Origin: CAYSCX01 sp964429575
GTDB taxonomy: Bacteria > Desulfobacterota > Binatia > Binatales > Binataceae
DNA length: 64,000 bases
Direction of reading: 5' to 3'
Assembly: GCA_964429575.1 (NCBI GenBank)
Contig: CAYSCX010000014.1
Location: forward strand, 1-64,000
The position numbers and the translations under genes were made by a program. Below are positions 7,414 to 16,224 of the stretch, piece after piece (positions within the stretch are counted from its first letter, which is position 1; the number at the start of each line of letters is the position of its first letter). Below the pieces are notes generated by a model. The model saw only the letters and a program-made list of their open reading frames with translations. It had not been told where the DNA came from and searched no databases.

Positions 7414-8463
7414 GTGTCGACATCGAGAGCAAGAAAACGTCCGACGAAGACCAAGCAGGCGGCAACGCGTTCCAAAGCCAAAGCGGTTCGGGCAACCACT
7501 GCTCGCGCGGCCGGGCCGAAGCTCCCGAGCTACGACGCGCTTCCGGTCCGTCCCGGCGCACCCAAAGGCGCGGCCTGGGGCGTATTCGGCGATCGCGATG
7601 AGGTCGGCACGATCAATTTGCTGACGCCCGAGCGCGTCAAGGCCGCGACCACCTCGATTCGCACCGGGAAAGTGTTCGCGCTCAATCTGCCGATCGACAT
7701 TCCGAACCCGCCGCTGTTCACCCGCGGGGCGCATCGCCACACCGTCAAGATATTTGCGGGTGCGGACTTCGTGCTCGACGACTATCTCGACAACTTCTAT
7801 CCGCAGGCGTCATCGCAATGGGACGCGCTCTGCCACGTGAAGCATCCCGCGCTCGGCGCCTACAACGGAATTCCTGACAGTGAAATCACCGGACGCGGCG
7901 GCACGCGGCTCGGTATCGACAATCTCGCGCGCCGCGGCATCGCGGGTCGCGGAGTGCTCGCGGACATCGGACGCCATTACCGGCGCGTCGGGAAGAAAAT
8001 CAACTTTCTGAAGGCGCAGTCGATTCCGCTCGAGGACCTCGAGGCGACCCTCGACGCGCAGCGCTCGAAGCTCCGGACCGCAGACATCCTGTTGATCCGA
8101 ATCGGCTGGACCGAGTTCTACCTGTCGGCGAGCCGTGAGGTGAAAGAAGATCTCGCGCGCGATACCGTCGTGCCGGGAATCGAGGGCACCGAGCGCGTCG
8201 CGCGCTGGATTTGGAACAACCACCTCGCTGCGGTCGCATCGGACTCGCCCGCGCTGGAGGCGCTTCCCAAGGCCGAGGGCGAGGACTTTCTGCATTTCCA
8301 CATGCTCGCGTTTTTCGGAATGCCGATCGGCGAGATGTGGAACCTCGAGGGGCTCGCCGAGGACTGCGCGCGCGACGGTAAGTACGACTTTTTCATCACC
8401 TCGGCGCCGCTCAACATTCCGGGCGGGGTCGGCTCGCCGCCCAACGCCGTCGCGATCAAGTAA
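7414..8463 (+). CDS. Cyclase-family metal-dependent hydrolase (kynurenine formamidase-like fold)
   Basis: A 349-residue protein of the cyclase/KynB superfamily (PF04199). The GTG start at 7414 follows GAGGAGGT by 8 bases. The first about 38 residues are Lys/Arg/Ala-rich and look like an added basic tail. The core runs from PSYDALPVRPGAPKGAAWGV. The metal-site region appears as SQWDALCHV (about 134-142), the branch variant of the HxGTHxDxPxH motif, so the exact metal ligands differ from formamidase. DSPALEALP and PLNIPGGVGSPPNAVAIK near the end are typical. Members hydrolyse amides or lactones in aromatic degradation; substrate unknown. It is divergent from rpsF and stands alone. Confidence 0.82.
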   Translation: MSTSRARKRPTKTKQAATRSKAKAVRATTARAAGPKLPSYDALPVRPGAPKGAAWGVFGDRDEVGTINLLTPERVKAATTSIRTGKVFALNLPIDIPNPPLFTRGAHRHTVKIFAGADFVLDDYLDNFYPQASSQWDALCHVKHPALGAYNGIPDSEITGRGGTRLGIDNLARRGIAGRGVLADIGRHYRRVGKKINFLKAQSIPLEDLEATLDAQRSKLRTADILLIRIGWTEFYLSASREVKEDLARDTVVPGIEGTERVARWIWNNHLAAVASDSPALEALPKAEGEDFLHFHMLAFFGMPIGEMWNLEGLAEDCARDGKYDFFITSAPLNIPGGVGSPPNAVAIK

Positions 8464-8538
8464 GGTCGTGCGACGCTTCGCCTCTCCCTGGTCACGGAGA
8501 GTCGGAGAACAGGCGACCTCTGCCTGTGGCTGTTCTGC

Positions 8539-8562
8539 GTAGGGGCGCACGGCTGTGCGCCC
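8539..8562. repeat. Family D palindrome, copy 2
   Basis: GTAG then GGGCGCAC-GGCT-GTGCGCCC. The closing base pair of the stem is C-G here, whereas copies 1, 3, 4 and 6 have T-A at the same place, so the stem is kept by paired changes. Confidence 0.85.
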
Positions 8563-8581
8563 ACTCTACCCGCTCCGGGTT

Positions 8582-8608
8582 CCCCTTCCCTTTAGGGAAG
8601 GGGTTAGG
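8582..8608. repeat. Family C palindrome, copy 2
   Basis: CCCCTTCCC-TTTA-GGGAAGGGG followed by TTAGG. Same orientation as the copy at 3221, but lacking the internal TCAGGGG segment. Confidence 0.85.
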
Positions 8609-8669
8609 TCACACGTCTCCTTCGCCGCCACTGCGGACGCATGCGGTGCGCGCGCCCTCTCCTTTCCGT

Positions 8670-8693
8670 GTAGGGGCGCATCGCAATGCGCCC
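8670..8693. repeat. Family D palindrome, copy 3
   Basis: GTAG then GGGCGCAT-CGCA-ATGCGCCC. Perfect 8-bp stem with a 4-nt loop, 107 bp from copy 2 and in the same orientation. Confidence 0.85.
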
Positions 8694-8796
8694 TTCTTCG
8701 CTCTGCCTCTGTCATTCAGAGCGAAGCATGCCCTGAGCGTAGCCGAAGGGTCCGCGCAGCGAAGAATCCCGACCATGTTTTCCTCGCCACTCTGAG

Positions 8797-8824
8797 CCCT
8801 CTCCCTGTGCTCACTGGGAGAGGG
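8797..8824. repeat. CCCTCTCCC/GGGAGAGGG hairpin (family F)
   Basis: CCCTCTCCC (8797-8805), a 10-nt loop, GGGAGAGGG (8816-8824). Related hairpins with different loops occur at 48704, 57643 and 60302, all outside genes. No T-run follows. Confidence 0.65.
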
Positions 8825-9133
8825 TGTGGGTGAGGGTCGACGCCGCCCTTTTTTCCCTCTCCGTCCGCGACAGGGGTAAGGTAAGGGTGCCTGACGCTTT
8901 CCCCCCTCCGTGCGGCCGCGCATCGCGATCCACGCCTACCTTGAACCAACCGCCGCGCGCACCAGTGTGCTCGCGCCCGAGTGTACCAACCGTTCTGAAA
9001 TTCGCCTACCAAATTCTGAAGTCATGCGAATGTATCGGTCTTCGACTCTGCACCGTGTCGCTAGCAACTTGTTGGCGTGTGTTCACTGCGCTGATATTAT
9101 TGCAGGGAATTATCAGGGGGAGGTCGACCGCAC

Positions 9134-10258
9134 GTGAATGCTGAACGCTTGCACGCGATCGTTAAGGTCATCCAGAGTGAACTAGCGCAGGTTCGTTCCG
9201 TCGAGAATCTCCAGCAACTCGTTAGTTCCCTCGAAAATCAGGTTAGCCAGCCCCAGGAACCTACGCATCAACAGGCTGTCTCCAAGACGCTGACCACGTT
9301 ATTGGATGCTCTAGACAAGGCTCCAAGCAATTCATTTAGTCCGGCATGGAGGCGAATTGCTGAAGAAGTCGGCGCTGCACCTCTGCTCGGAAGTGCGTTG
9401 GCCGAGCACATACGCGAAATCTTCAAGAGAAATCAGATTACAGTCACGATAGCGCTTCAGGAGCTGCAAGAGTTGCAACAGAACGCAGCCGGCTTCAAGA
9501 CCGCAATCGACCAAGCCGCCGCGGCGATGGTCCGCCTGAAGATCGGGACGGAACAGCTGCTTCCGGGCACTTGCGAGCTAGGCGTGATGATTCCGCGAAA
9601 GGCGGTCGACAACAGACTGGGAAACTTCGCGGACGAGCTGGAAGAGCTTGCAGAAATCTTCGAGACTATCGCCGAATTTGCAACCGGTAGGCGAGAAAAA
9701 CTGACTATTCGGACAATTTCCTCGAGTGATTTCTCAATCTACGTGGACTTGCTACCTCAAGCCGCAGCACTCGCAGCCGTCGCGATCGAACGAATAGTTC
9801 ATTTGTACAAGACGCTGTTGGAGATCCGCAAGTTGAATGCTGATCTGGCCAAACATGGAGTACCAGAAAAGGATCGTGGCGGAGTGATTGAATACGCAAA
9901 TAAACTCATGAAAGATGGGATTGAACAACTGGTCATCGACGCAACCGGAGAGTACTGCAAGGTGTCGGATGACGGAAGGCGCAACGAGCTGCAAAACGGA
10001 ATCCGGATTTATTTCAACAAGATTGCGAATCGCATTGATGGCGGCTACAACTTGGAGGTTCGAGCGGAACCCGAAGCCAAGTCCGCGGCGGGAGGCGATG
10101 ACGCGAGAGCGGAGGCGGGCCGACATATCGAGACCGTAAGGCAAGCCGCTAAGGCCTTTGAGTTCATGCGGCTTGAGGGGGAACCTATTCTTTCTCTTCC
10201 GGAGTCAGATGGTGCGCGGAAGGACGGCGGCAAGAAAGGCGCCTCGGGTAAGCGCTGA
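9134..10258 (+). CDS. Unrecognised 374-residue helical protein, AT-richer than its surroundings
   Basis: GTG start at 9134, 11 bases after GGGGGAGG. I do not recognise the family. The protein has no signal peptide and no clear membrane helix. Residues 1-60 and 95-135 are predicted helical with Gln/Glu-Leu heptad-like patterns. The central segment holds REKLTIRTISSSDFSIYVDL followed by a hydrophobic helix and a charged helix LYKTLLEIRKLNADLAK. The last about 50 residues are polar, rich in Gly, Lys, Ala and Arg. Its base composition is clearly lower in GC than neighbouring genes, and it sits alone between two repeat-filled gaps, which suggests horizontal acquisition. The ISSSDF-plus-helix segment might be a conserved core worth searching. 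Function unknown. Confidence 0.7.
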   Translation: MNAERLHAIVKVIQSELAQVRSVENLQQLVSSLENQVSQPQEPTHQQAVSKTLTTLLDALDKAPSNSFSPAWRRIAEEVGAAPLLGSALAEHIREIFKRNQITVTIALQELQELQQNAAGFKTAIDQAAAAMVRLKIGTEQLLPGTCELGVMIPRKAVDNRLGNFADELEELAEIFETIAEFATGRREKLTIRTISSSDFSIYVDLLPQAAALAAVAIERIVHLYKTLLEIRKLNADLAKHGVPEKDRGGVIEYANKLMKDGIEQLVIDATGEYCKVSDDGRRNELQNGIRIYFNKIANRIDGGYNLEVRAEPEAKSAAGGDDARAEAGRHIETVRQAAKAFEFMRLEGEPILSLPESDGARKDGGKKGASGKR

Positions 10259-10917
10259 GCGACGAATCGATGGTATCTCGCGGGCATCAGCCACACTGGA
10301 TCCGATGATCACGCTTGAATCGGCGCCACGTCGCACGATGCGGGACTCCTCCCACGTGCATCATCTACTCCGATACTCCGAATGGCTGAACCAGTTCAGG
10401 GATGAACTAATTCAGCCTTAACTCCCTCTCCCTCCCGCGCGCATAATCCTGCGGGCGATTTTCACCATGAACTTCCCACCGGCATGCGCGCGAAAAGTTT
10501 TTTTGCGAAACGAACTCTCTGCTCGATCCCGCCATTCATCAACGATTTGCTCCGCAATTTGCCGTTCGCGGCGAAAATTCCGCGTGCACGGTAAGGCCAT
10601 TTCGACGCAGTTTCATCGCGCTTCCCGCGCCAAATCCGCGGCTTTCCCGGCCATTTCGGGCTGTTCACCGCGTCCGCGGCGCACAGATGCGAGTGTCCCC
10701 CGGACGCCGCTAACCGCCCGGTATGGCAGCGGGAACATTTCGCGCTCGTCGGCTGTTCATACGAATGCGGGGGTCTGCTCGCCTACACGGGAGGAACCGT
10801 GCGGCCGACGACGCAAGGCTGACCACAGGCATGCGCATCGCGGGCATTCCATAGCGCCGAATCCGGCTCAGGCCAAGATTTAAAAGGCTGCGGGTGGTAT
10901 GTTTCGCTTCACTAAAT
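10259..10917. other. Intergenic region with repeat B copy 1
   Basis: About 660 bp. 10259-10377 shows nothing distinctive. 10378-10640 is repeat B (separate entry). 10640-10917 returns to high GC with no hairpin plus T-run. A reading frame from 10467 is open for 138 codons but lies within the repeat and is not called as a gene. Confidence 0.6.
10378..10640 (+). repeat. About 230-260-bp dispersed repeat B, copy 1
   Basis: It starts with a hairpin GGCTGAACCAGTTCA-GGGA-TGAACTAATTCAGCC (10383-10416). It continues through CCCTCTCCCTCCCGCGCGCA, ATGAACTTCCCA and GTGCACGGTAAGGCCATTTC. An inverted copy of about 80 percent identity by eye occupies 60440-60649 plus 62704-62730, where it is split by the IS1595 element. 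Confidence 0.8.
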
Positions 10918-11496
10918 ATGGCAGCGAAGGGACCGAGCCGCGCCGAGAAGCGCATGCGGTTCGAGGAGGAGGCGATGCCTCACCTCGACGCCGTCTTCTC
11001 GATGGCGATGCGGCTGGCGCGCAATCCCGACGACGCAAAGGATCTCGTGCAGGAAACGGTTCTCCGCGCGTACCGATTTTTCGAGCAGTTCGAGGCGGGC
11101 ACCAACTGCCGCGCCTGGTTGCTGACGATTCTGTTCAACAATTTTCGCAACGGTTACCGGCGCTTCTCGCGCGAACAGGTCTCATCGACCGCCGAGGAGT
11201 TCGAGCGCCGCATCGAAACCGAGAGCGCCGAGGGCGGCCGGCCGGAGTCCGATCCCGCGGTGTTAATCACCGATCAGCTGCTCGACCGCGAAGTGCAACA
11301 GGCTCTCGATTCGTTGCCCGAGGAATTTCGTTCCGCGCTGCTGCTGATCGATTTGCAGGAACTGAGCTACGACGAAGTGGCGTGCGTCCTGAAGGTACCA
11401 CTTGGAACTGTGAAGTCGCGCGTCTCGCGCGGGCGCGCATTGCTGCGCCAGGCGCTAAACCAGTACGCGAAGGCGCGTGGGATAATTCGGTGTTGA
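10918..11496 (+). CDS. ECF-family RNA polymerase sigma factor (RpoE/SigW type)
   Basis: A 192-residue protein with the two-domain ECF plan. Region 2 contains RLARNPDDAKDLVQETVLRAYRFF (about 30-54) and CRAWLLTILFNNFRNGYRR for -10 recognition. A short linker leads to region 4, EEFRSALLLIDLQELSYDEV with the helix-turn-helix VPLGTVKSRVSRGRALLRQAL for -35 recognition. The start is uncertain: ATG 10918 is chosen. GTG 10894 lies upstream, and ATG 10975 has the better ribosome site (GAGGAGG) but would cut the conserved FEEEAMPHLDAV segment. The next gene is its likely zinc-binding anti-sigma factor, so it should respond to a cell-envelope or redox signal. Confidence 0.93.
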   Translation: MAAKGPSRAEKRMRFEEEAMPHLDAVFSMAMRLARNPDDAKDLVQETVLRAYRFFEQFEAGTNCRAWLLTILFNNFRNGYRRFSREQVSSTAEEFERRIETESAEGGRPESDPAVLITDQLLDREVQQALDSLPEEFRSALLLIDLQELSYDEVACVLKVPLGTVKSRVSRGRALLRQALNQYAKARGIIRC

Positions 11497-11601
11497 CTCG
11501 ACAGCGAATGGACCATAACCAAAACTCTGGATGGCATTGCCTCGCGGCGCGCACACTAACGCTCGCGGGCTGAGAGCGGCGGAGTTGAGCGATCAGGTAA
11601 C

Positions 11602-12480
11602 TTGAACTGCGCTGATTACATAGAGAATTTTCTGGCCGCGCACGCCGACGGCGAACTCGTTGGCGATGAATTGCGAGCGGCCCAGGAGCACATCGCGCAA
11701 TGCGCGAAGTGCCGCGAGCTGCTGGCCGAAGAGCGAGCGCTCAAGGCCCTGGTTCGCACGCGCGCCGGCGTACTGCGCACCCCGGCCGAGCTGCGCGCGA
11801 CCTTGAGATCCGCGCTCGACAGCGCGGACGGCGCCCAAGGGGGCGCGGGGGGCGGCGATTTCTCGCGCCGCGGCGGAGGGCGGCTCAAACTTCGGAGCCC
11901 GGGCGTGTGGGTGCCGCTGGCAGTCGCCGCGGGAATCGCGCTGTTCATGCTGGTGCCGCGGGCGCTCTATCGACAGACGGAAACGGTCATCGGCCAGGCG
12001 ACCGCGACGCCGCAGGCAGTGCCGCTGACTCCCGGCGGAGTACCGGAATTCGATATCGCTATCGCGACTATCGAGCAGTTCAATCGGCGCTTTGAACCCA
12101 ACGTACCGTCGGATTCTTTCGGCCATATCTCCGACGCATTCCTGGGCGCGAAGATGCCGGGGCTGGTTCTCAACTTCATGCCTGCAGGTTTCAAGCTGAT
12201 AGGCGGGCGCCTCGATCGCCTGCCCGACGGCCGGCTGGTCACGCACACTTACTATCGCGGCCAGCTGGGGGTGATTCTGTGCAGCCGATTCCTCGCCAGC
12301 GGCATGCCGACGCCGCCGAACATGGATCACGAAGTCGAGGGCGACTACTACTACAGCTACCGCGGCTACAGTATCTCAGTGAGCTTCGATGCGATGGACA
12401 AGTTCGTCTGCGTGTTGGTATCGAACGTCCCGCTGCAGGTCTTCGTGCAGGACGTGATCCTCGCGCCGTCAGGCCACTGA
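11602..12480 (+). CDS. Zinc-binding (ZAS-type) transmembrane anti-sigma factor
   Basis: A 292-residue protein from a TTG start at 11602; the ribosome site is weak. The N-terminal domain has the ZAS motif H30-x3-C34-x2-C37 (HIAQCAKC) and Cys3, the zinc site that holds ECF sigma factors. A Gly-rich linker (70-95) leads to one membrane helix (about 101-119). A periplasmic domain of about 170 residues without an obvious named fold follows and is Tyr-rich around DYYYSYRGYSISV. It lies 105 bp after the sigma gene, on the same strand. Release of the sigma factor presumably depends on a signal sensed by the outer domain. Confidence 0.88.
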   Translation: MNCADYIENFLAAHADGELVGDELRAAQEHIAQCAKCRELLAEERALKALVRTRAGVLRTPAELRATLRSALDSADGAQGGAGGGDFSRRGGGRLKLRSPGVWVPLAVAAGIALFMLVPRALYRQTETVIGQATATPQAVPLTPGGVPEFDIAIATIEQFNRRFEPNVPSDSFGHISDAFLGAKMPGLVLNFMPAGFKLIGGRLDRLPDGRLVTHTYYRGQLGVILCSRFLASGMPTPPNMDHEVEGDYYYSYRGYSISVSFDAMDKFVCVLVSNVPLQVFVQDVILAPSGH

Positions 12481-12527
12481 CCGCCGCTTGCGCACGGCCA
12501 CTCAAAGATTTTCTGGAAACTGAGTTA

Positions 12528-13997
12528 CTAGCGGCGGCCGTCGAACAGCTCTGGCTCGTTGGCATCAAATAGTCTCAGCTGGTGCGGCGCGCCGCGTTCG
12601 GGGATCTCGACCGGATAGTTCGACGTGAAACACGCATCGCAGAAACCGTCGCGCTGCCCGTCGCCGAGAAACGAGTAAAGGCCGTCCCAACTCAGGTAGC
12701 CGAGCGAATCGGCCCCGATGAATTGCCGAATCTCCTCGATCGAATGCGAAGAAGCGAGCAGCTCTTCGCGCGTCGGCGTGTCGATGCCGTAGAAGCACGA
12801 ACTCGTGGTCGGAGGCGCCGCGATGCGCATGTGGACTTCGCGCGCACCCGCTTGGCGGAGCATCGGAATCACCTTGCTCAGCGTGGTGCCGCGGACCAGC
12901 GAATCCTCGATCAGCACGACTCGCTTGTTGCGCAAAAGCTCCGCGACCGGATTGAACTTGATCTTGACGCCGAAATGCCGAATCGACTGGCGCGGCTCGA
13001 TGAACGTGCGGCCGATGTAGTGGCTGCGCACCAGCGCCATCTCGAATGGCAGCCCGGACTCCTCTGCATAGCCGAGCGCAGCCGCGTTGCCTGAGTCCGG
13101 CACCGGCACGACTATGTCGGCGTCGGCTGGGCACTCGCGCGCGAGCGCCTTACCCTGCATCTTTCTGACCTGGTACACGTTGCGGCCGTAGAGCAGACTG
13201 TCGGGCCGTGCGAAATAGACGTACTCGAAAATGCATCGGCGCGTCGGCGCGGGCGCAAACGGCCGCACCGATCTCATCCCGCTTTCGTTAATGATGATCA
13301 TCTCGCCCGGCTCGACCTCGCGCAAATATTCGGCGCGTACCAGATCGAGCGCGCATGTTTCGGACGCGACGATCGTCGCGTTGTTGACCCTCCCGAGCAC
13401 CAGCGGGCGGAAGCCAAATGGATCGCGCACCGCAATCAACTCGTTCTCGGTCAGCAGCACGAGCGAGTACGCACCACGAACTTGCAAAAGCGCTTCTGCC
13501 AGCCGCTCAGAGACGGTCGGCGCGCGCGACTCCGCGATGAGGTGGATTATCACCTCGCTGTCCGACGACGACTGAAAGATCGAGCCCTTCGCCTCCAGCC
13601 GCGCGCGCAGCTCGTCGAAATTCACCAGGTTGCCATTGTGCGCGACTGCAAGGCCGCCGCGCGCGTATTCGACGACCAGCGGCTGGCAGTTCTTTATCGA
13701 GGTAGAGCCGGTGGTCGAGTAACGGTTGTGCCCAATCGCGGTGGTCCCTTCGAGGCGATTGATGATCGTGGTGTTGAAAATGTCCGCGACCAGCCCCATC
13801 CCGCGATGCGAGATCAAGGACTTGCCGTTGGACGAGACGATGCCCGCGGATTCCTGCCCGCGATGCTGCAGCGCATAAAGCCCGAGATACACCAGGTTGG
13901 CGGCTTCCGGGTGTCCGTACACGCCGAAAACGCCGCACTCCTCGTGAAAGCCGTCGAGCTTTGATTCCTCTACTGAGAGCTCCGCTTCGTCAGCCAC
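12528..13997 (-). CDS. purF: Amidophosphoribosyltransferase
   Basis: First committed step of purine synthesis: PRPP plus glutamine to phosphoribosylamine. The GTG start at 13997 has GGGGAGG ten bases upstream and overlaps the end of purL by 8 bp, so translation is coupled. The open frame to 14096 lies inside purL. A 20-residue propeptide precedes the glutaminase Cys21 (EECGVFG), as in Bacillus-type PurF. Four cysteines match the Fe-S ligand positions of that type: RRCIFEYVYFARPDS, SSCFYGIDTPTREEL and GFCDACFTSNYP. The PRPP loop VVLIEDSLVRGTT is present. An oxygen-sensitive 4Fe-4S enzyme is therefore likely. 489 residues. Confidence 0.96.
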   Translation of the reverse strand: MADEAELSVEESKLDGFHEECGVFGVYGHPEAANLVYLGLYALQHRGQESAGIVSSNGKSLISHRGMGLVADIFNTTIINRLEGTTAIGHNRYSTTGSTSIKNCQPLVVEYARGGLAVAHNGNLVNFDELRARLEAKGSIFQSSSDSEVIIHLIAESRAPTVSERLAEALLQVRGAYSLVLLTENELIAVRDPFGFRPLVLGRVNNATIVASETCALDLVRAEYLREVEPGEMIIINESGMRSVRPFAPAPTRRCIFEYVYFARPDSLLYGRNVYQVRKMQGKALARECPADADIVVPVPDSGNAAALGYAEESGLPFEMALVRSHYIGRTFIEPRQSIRHFGVKIKFNPVAELLRNKRVVLIEDSLVRGTTLSKVIPMLRQAGAREVHMRIAAPPTTSSCFYGIDTPTREELLASSHSIEEIRQFIGADSLGYLSWDGLYSFLGDGQRDGFCDACFTSNYPVEIPERGAPHQLRLFDANEPELFDGRR

Positions 13998-16224
13998 TCG
14001 CACCGAGCCTCCCCGGCAAAGCGTCGTCGTAAATGCGTTTAAGCGCGCGGACGTCGTCGTCGATGAATGGAGTGATGCGCAGCCGCTGGTCCGCACTCAC
14101 GCAACCCAGGACGACGCAGTCGAGCCCATGGCGCGTGAAGTGCGCGCACGCGCGGGCGGCGTCAATCTGCGCCACCGAGACGATCACTGTTGACGGTCCC
14201 TCACCAAACAATTCGGCCACATCGCCCAACCCGTGCTGCGCGCCATCGATTTCCACTCCGCGTGGCGCGTCGAGGCCGAAGCACGCCTCGACGATCGCGA
14301 CCGCAAGCCCGCCTTCCGCTACATCGTGAGCCGATCTTATCAACCCGTTCTCGGCGCCGCCAACCAGGGCTTCGATCAGGGCCCTTTCACGCTCAAGATC
14401 GATCGTCGCAAGCGCCCCGTCGCCGCCGCCGAAATGCGCGTCGTATTCGCTCGCCGCGAGGGTGGTTTTCGCCGTGCGAACGCGGAGAATTACGTCGCCG
14501 GCCTGCTTGAACGGCTGCGTCACGTGGCGCGCGACGTCGGTCAGGATGCCCACCACCGCGATGGTGGGCGTGGGCGGAATCGCGCGGCCCTCGGTCTCGT
14601 TGTAGAAGCTCACGTTGCCGCTCACTACCGGCGCGTTGAACGCCCGCGCCGCGTCGGCAAGGCCGCGGACGCCCTCCTTGAACTGCCACATGATTTCGGG
14701 CCGCTCCGGATTGCCGTAATTGAGGCAGTTCGTGATGCCGACCGGATGCGCGCCCGCGCATGCGACGTTGCGGGCGGCCTCACACACCGTCGCGACGGTG
14801 CCAAGATACGGATCGAGCGCGCACGCGCGCGGATTCGAATCGACCTTTAGTGCGAGACCCCGGCGCGAACCTTTGAGGCGCAGCACCGCCGCGTCGCTGC
14901 CGGGTCCAACGATGGTGTTGCTCTGCACTATCCAGTCGTACTGGCGATACACCCACTTCTTCGATGCGACATTCGGGCTCGCGAGCATCGCGCGCAACGC
15001 ATCGGCGGGCGCCACAGGCGCCGCGTGTCGAGCCGGCGGCGCTGGCCGCGCCTTCGGTGGCTCCGCGGGACGGTCGTAAACGGGCGCCTCGTCTGCGAGT
15101 GGCGGAACTGGAATATCCGCAACCACTTTTCCGCGCCAGCGCGCCTGCCACCGGCGCGTATCGGTGATCGTGCCGATGACCACTGCGTGCAGGTCCCACT
15201 TGTCAAACACGCGCCGCAGTTGGTCCTCGCGGCCACGCTCGCACACGATGAGCATCCGCTCCTGCGACTCCGAGAGCAGAATTTCGTACGGTGTGAGAGC
15301 TTGCTCGCGCAGCGGCACCTTGTCGAGGTCGAGTGCGATGCCGACACCGCCGCGCGCCGCCATCTCGCTTGATGACGACGTAAGCCCGGCAGCGCCCATA
15401 TCTTGAATCGCGACAATAGCACCGGTCTTGGCGGCCTCGAGACATGCCTCGATGAGCAGTTTCTCGGTGAATGGATCTCCCACTTGCACAGTCGGCCGCT
15501 TCGCTTCGCTTTGCGCGTCGAACTCCGCGGATGCGAGCAAGCTCGCGCCGTGGATCCCGTCGCGGCCAGTGGCGGAGCCGACATAGATGACTGGGTTGCC
15601 GATACCGCTCGCACGCGCACTCATCAGTTCGCCCTTGCGCGCCAGCCCAAGCGAAAAGGCATTCACCAGGATGTTGCCGTTGTAGGCCGCGTCGAACATT
15701 ATCTCGCCTGCGACCGTCGGAACGCCGACGCAGTTGCCGTAGCCGCCGATGCCCCCGACCACGCCGCAGAGCAGATAGCGCGTGCGCGGATGGTCGAATG
15801 AGCCGAACTTGAGCGAGTCCATGCTGGCGACCGGCCGCGCGCCCATCGTGAAGATGTCGCGCAGGATTCCGCCCACGCCGGTTGCAGCCCCCTGGTATGG
15901 CTCCACGAACGACGGGTGGTTGTGGCTCTCGATCTTGAACACTGCGATCCATCCGTCGCCAACGTCGACTGCGCCGGCGTTCTCGCCGGGGCCTTGCACG
16001 ACCAGTTCGCTGCGGCTTGGAAGGGTACGCAGATGTTTGCGCGACGATTTGTATGAACAGTGCTCCGACCACATCACCGAAAAGACGCCGAGTTCGGTGA
16101 AGGTCGGCGTGCGGCCCAGGATTCGCTGAATGTCGCGATACTCGCCTTCGGTGAGACCGTGCGCGCGAGCCTGCTCCAAATCGACGTTGGGCTCGCCCTC
16201 CAGCGCGGCCGGAATTTCGCTCAT
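13990..16224 (-). CDS. purL: Phosphoribosylformylglycinamidine synthase, large subunit
   Basis: ATP-dependent conversion of FGAR to FGAM. This is the small-type PurL (744 residues) that needs separate PurQ and PurS, both encoded immediately upstream. It shows the VMWSEHCSYKSSRKHL signature, the GPGENAGAVDVGDGW nucleotide region and the ESHNHPSFVEPYQGAATGVGGI motif. Two AIRS-like halves are visible, the second from about residue 430. The start overlaps the purQ stop by 4 bases and the end overlaps purF, indicating a tightly coupled operon. Confidence 0.97.
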   Translation of the reverse strand: MSEIPAALEGEPNVDLEQARAHGLTEGEYRDIQRILGRTPTFTELGVFSVMWSEHCSYKSSRKHLRTLPSRSELVVQGPGENAGAVDVGDGWIAVFKIESHNHPSFVEPYQGAATGVGGILRDIFTMGARPVASMDSLKFGSFDHPRTRYLLCGVVGGIGGYGNCVGVPTVAGEIMFDAAYNGNILVNAFSLGLARKGELMSARASGIGNPVIYVGSATGRDGIHGASLLASAEFDAQSEAKRPTVQVGDPFTEKLLIEACLEAAKTGAIVAIQDMGAAGLTSSSSEMAARGGVGIALDLDKVPLREQALTPYEILLSESQERMLIVCERGREDQLRRVFDKWDLHAVVIGTITDTRRWQARWRGKVVADIPVPPLADEAPVYDRPAEPPKARPAPPARHAAPVAPADALRAMLASPNVASKKWVYRQYDWIVQSNTIVGPGSDAAVLRLKGSRRGLALKVDSNPRACALDPYLGTVATVCEAARNVACAGAHPVGITNCLNYGNPERPEIMWQFKEGVRGLADAARAFNAPVVSGNVSFYNETEGRAIPPTPTIAVVGILTDVARHVTQPFKQAGDVILRVRTAKTTLAASEYDAHFGGGDGALATIDLERERALIEALVGGAENGLIRSAHDVAEGGLAVAIVEACFGLDAPRGVEIDGAQHGLGDVAELFGEGPSTVIVSVAQIDAARACAHFTRHGLDCVVLGCVSADQRLRITPFIDDDVRALKRIYDDALPGRLGASG

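Larger units (their letters stand above)
8464..9133. other. Repeat-rich intergenic region
   Basis: 670 bp without a believable gene. It contains a CTCTCC...GGAGAG hairpin just after the cyclase gene, two family D palindromes, one family C palindrome, a phrase CCTGAGCGTAGCCGAAGGGTC (8733-8753) related to the middle of family A copies 3 and 4, and another CCCTCTCCC/GGGAGAGGG hairpin (8797-8824). From about 8930 the base composition becomes visibly more AT-rich, leading into the next gene. Confidence 0.75.

Noticed and set aside
7215..7499. Long N-terminal extension of the S6 reading frame up to 7499
   Set aside because: The AAGGAGG site and TTG at 7214 give the standard S6 start. The upstream part has no S6-like residues and overlaps the divergent cyclase gene.
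8733..8753. Phrase CCTGAGCGTAGCCGAAGGGTC as a regulatory motif
   Set aside because: It resembles a segment common in intergenic DNA of many bacteria and the middle of family A; no gene-specific context supports an operator.
10467..10883. 138-codon frame in the gap before the sigma factor
   Set aside because: It begins in repeat B, has Arg/Ser-rich low-conservation sequence and no ribosome site; it is reported only as an observation on the repeat.
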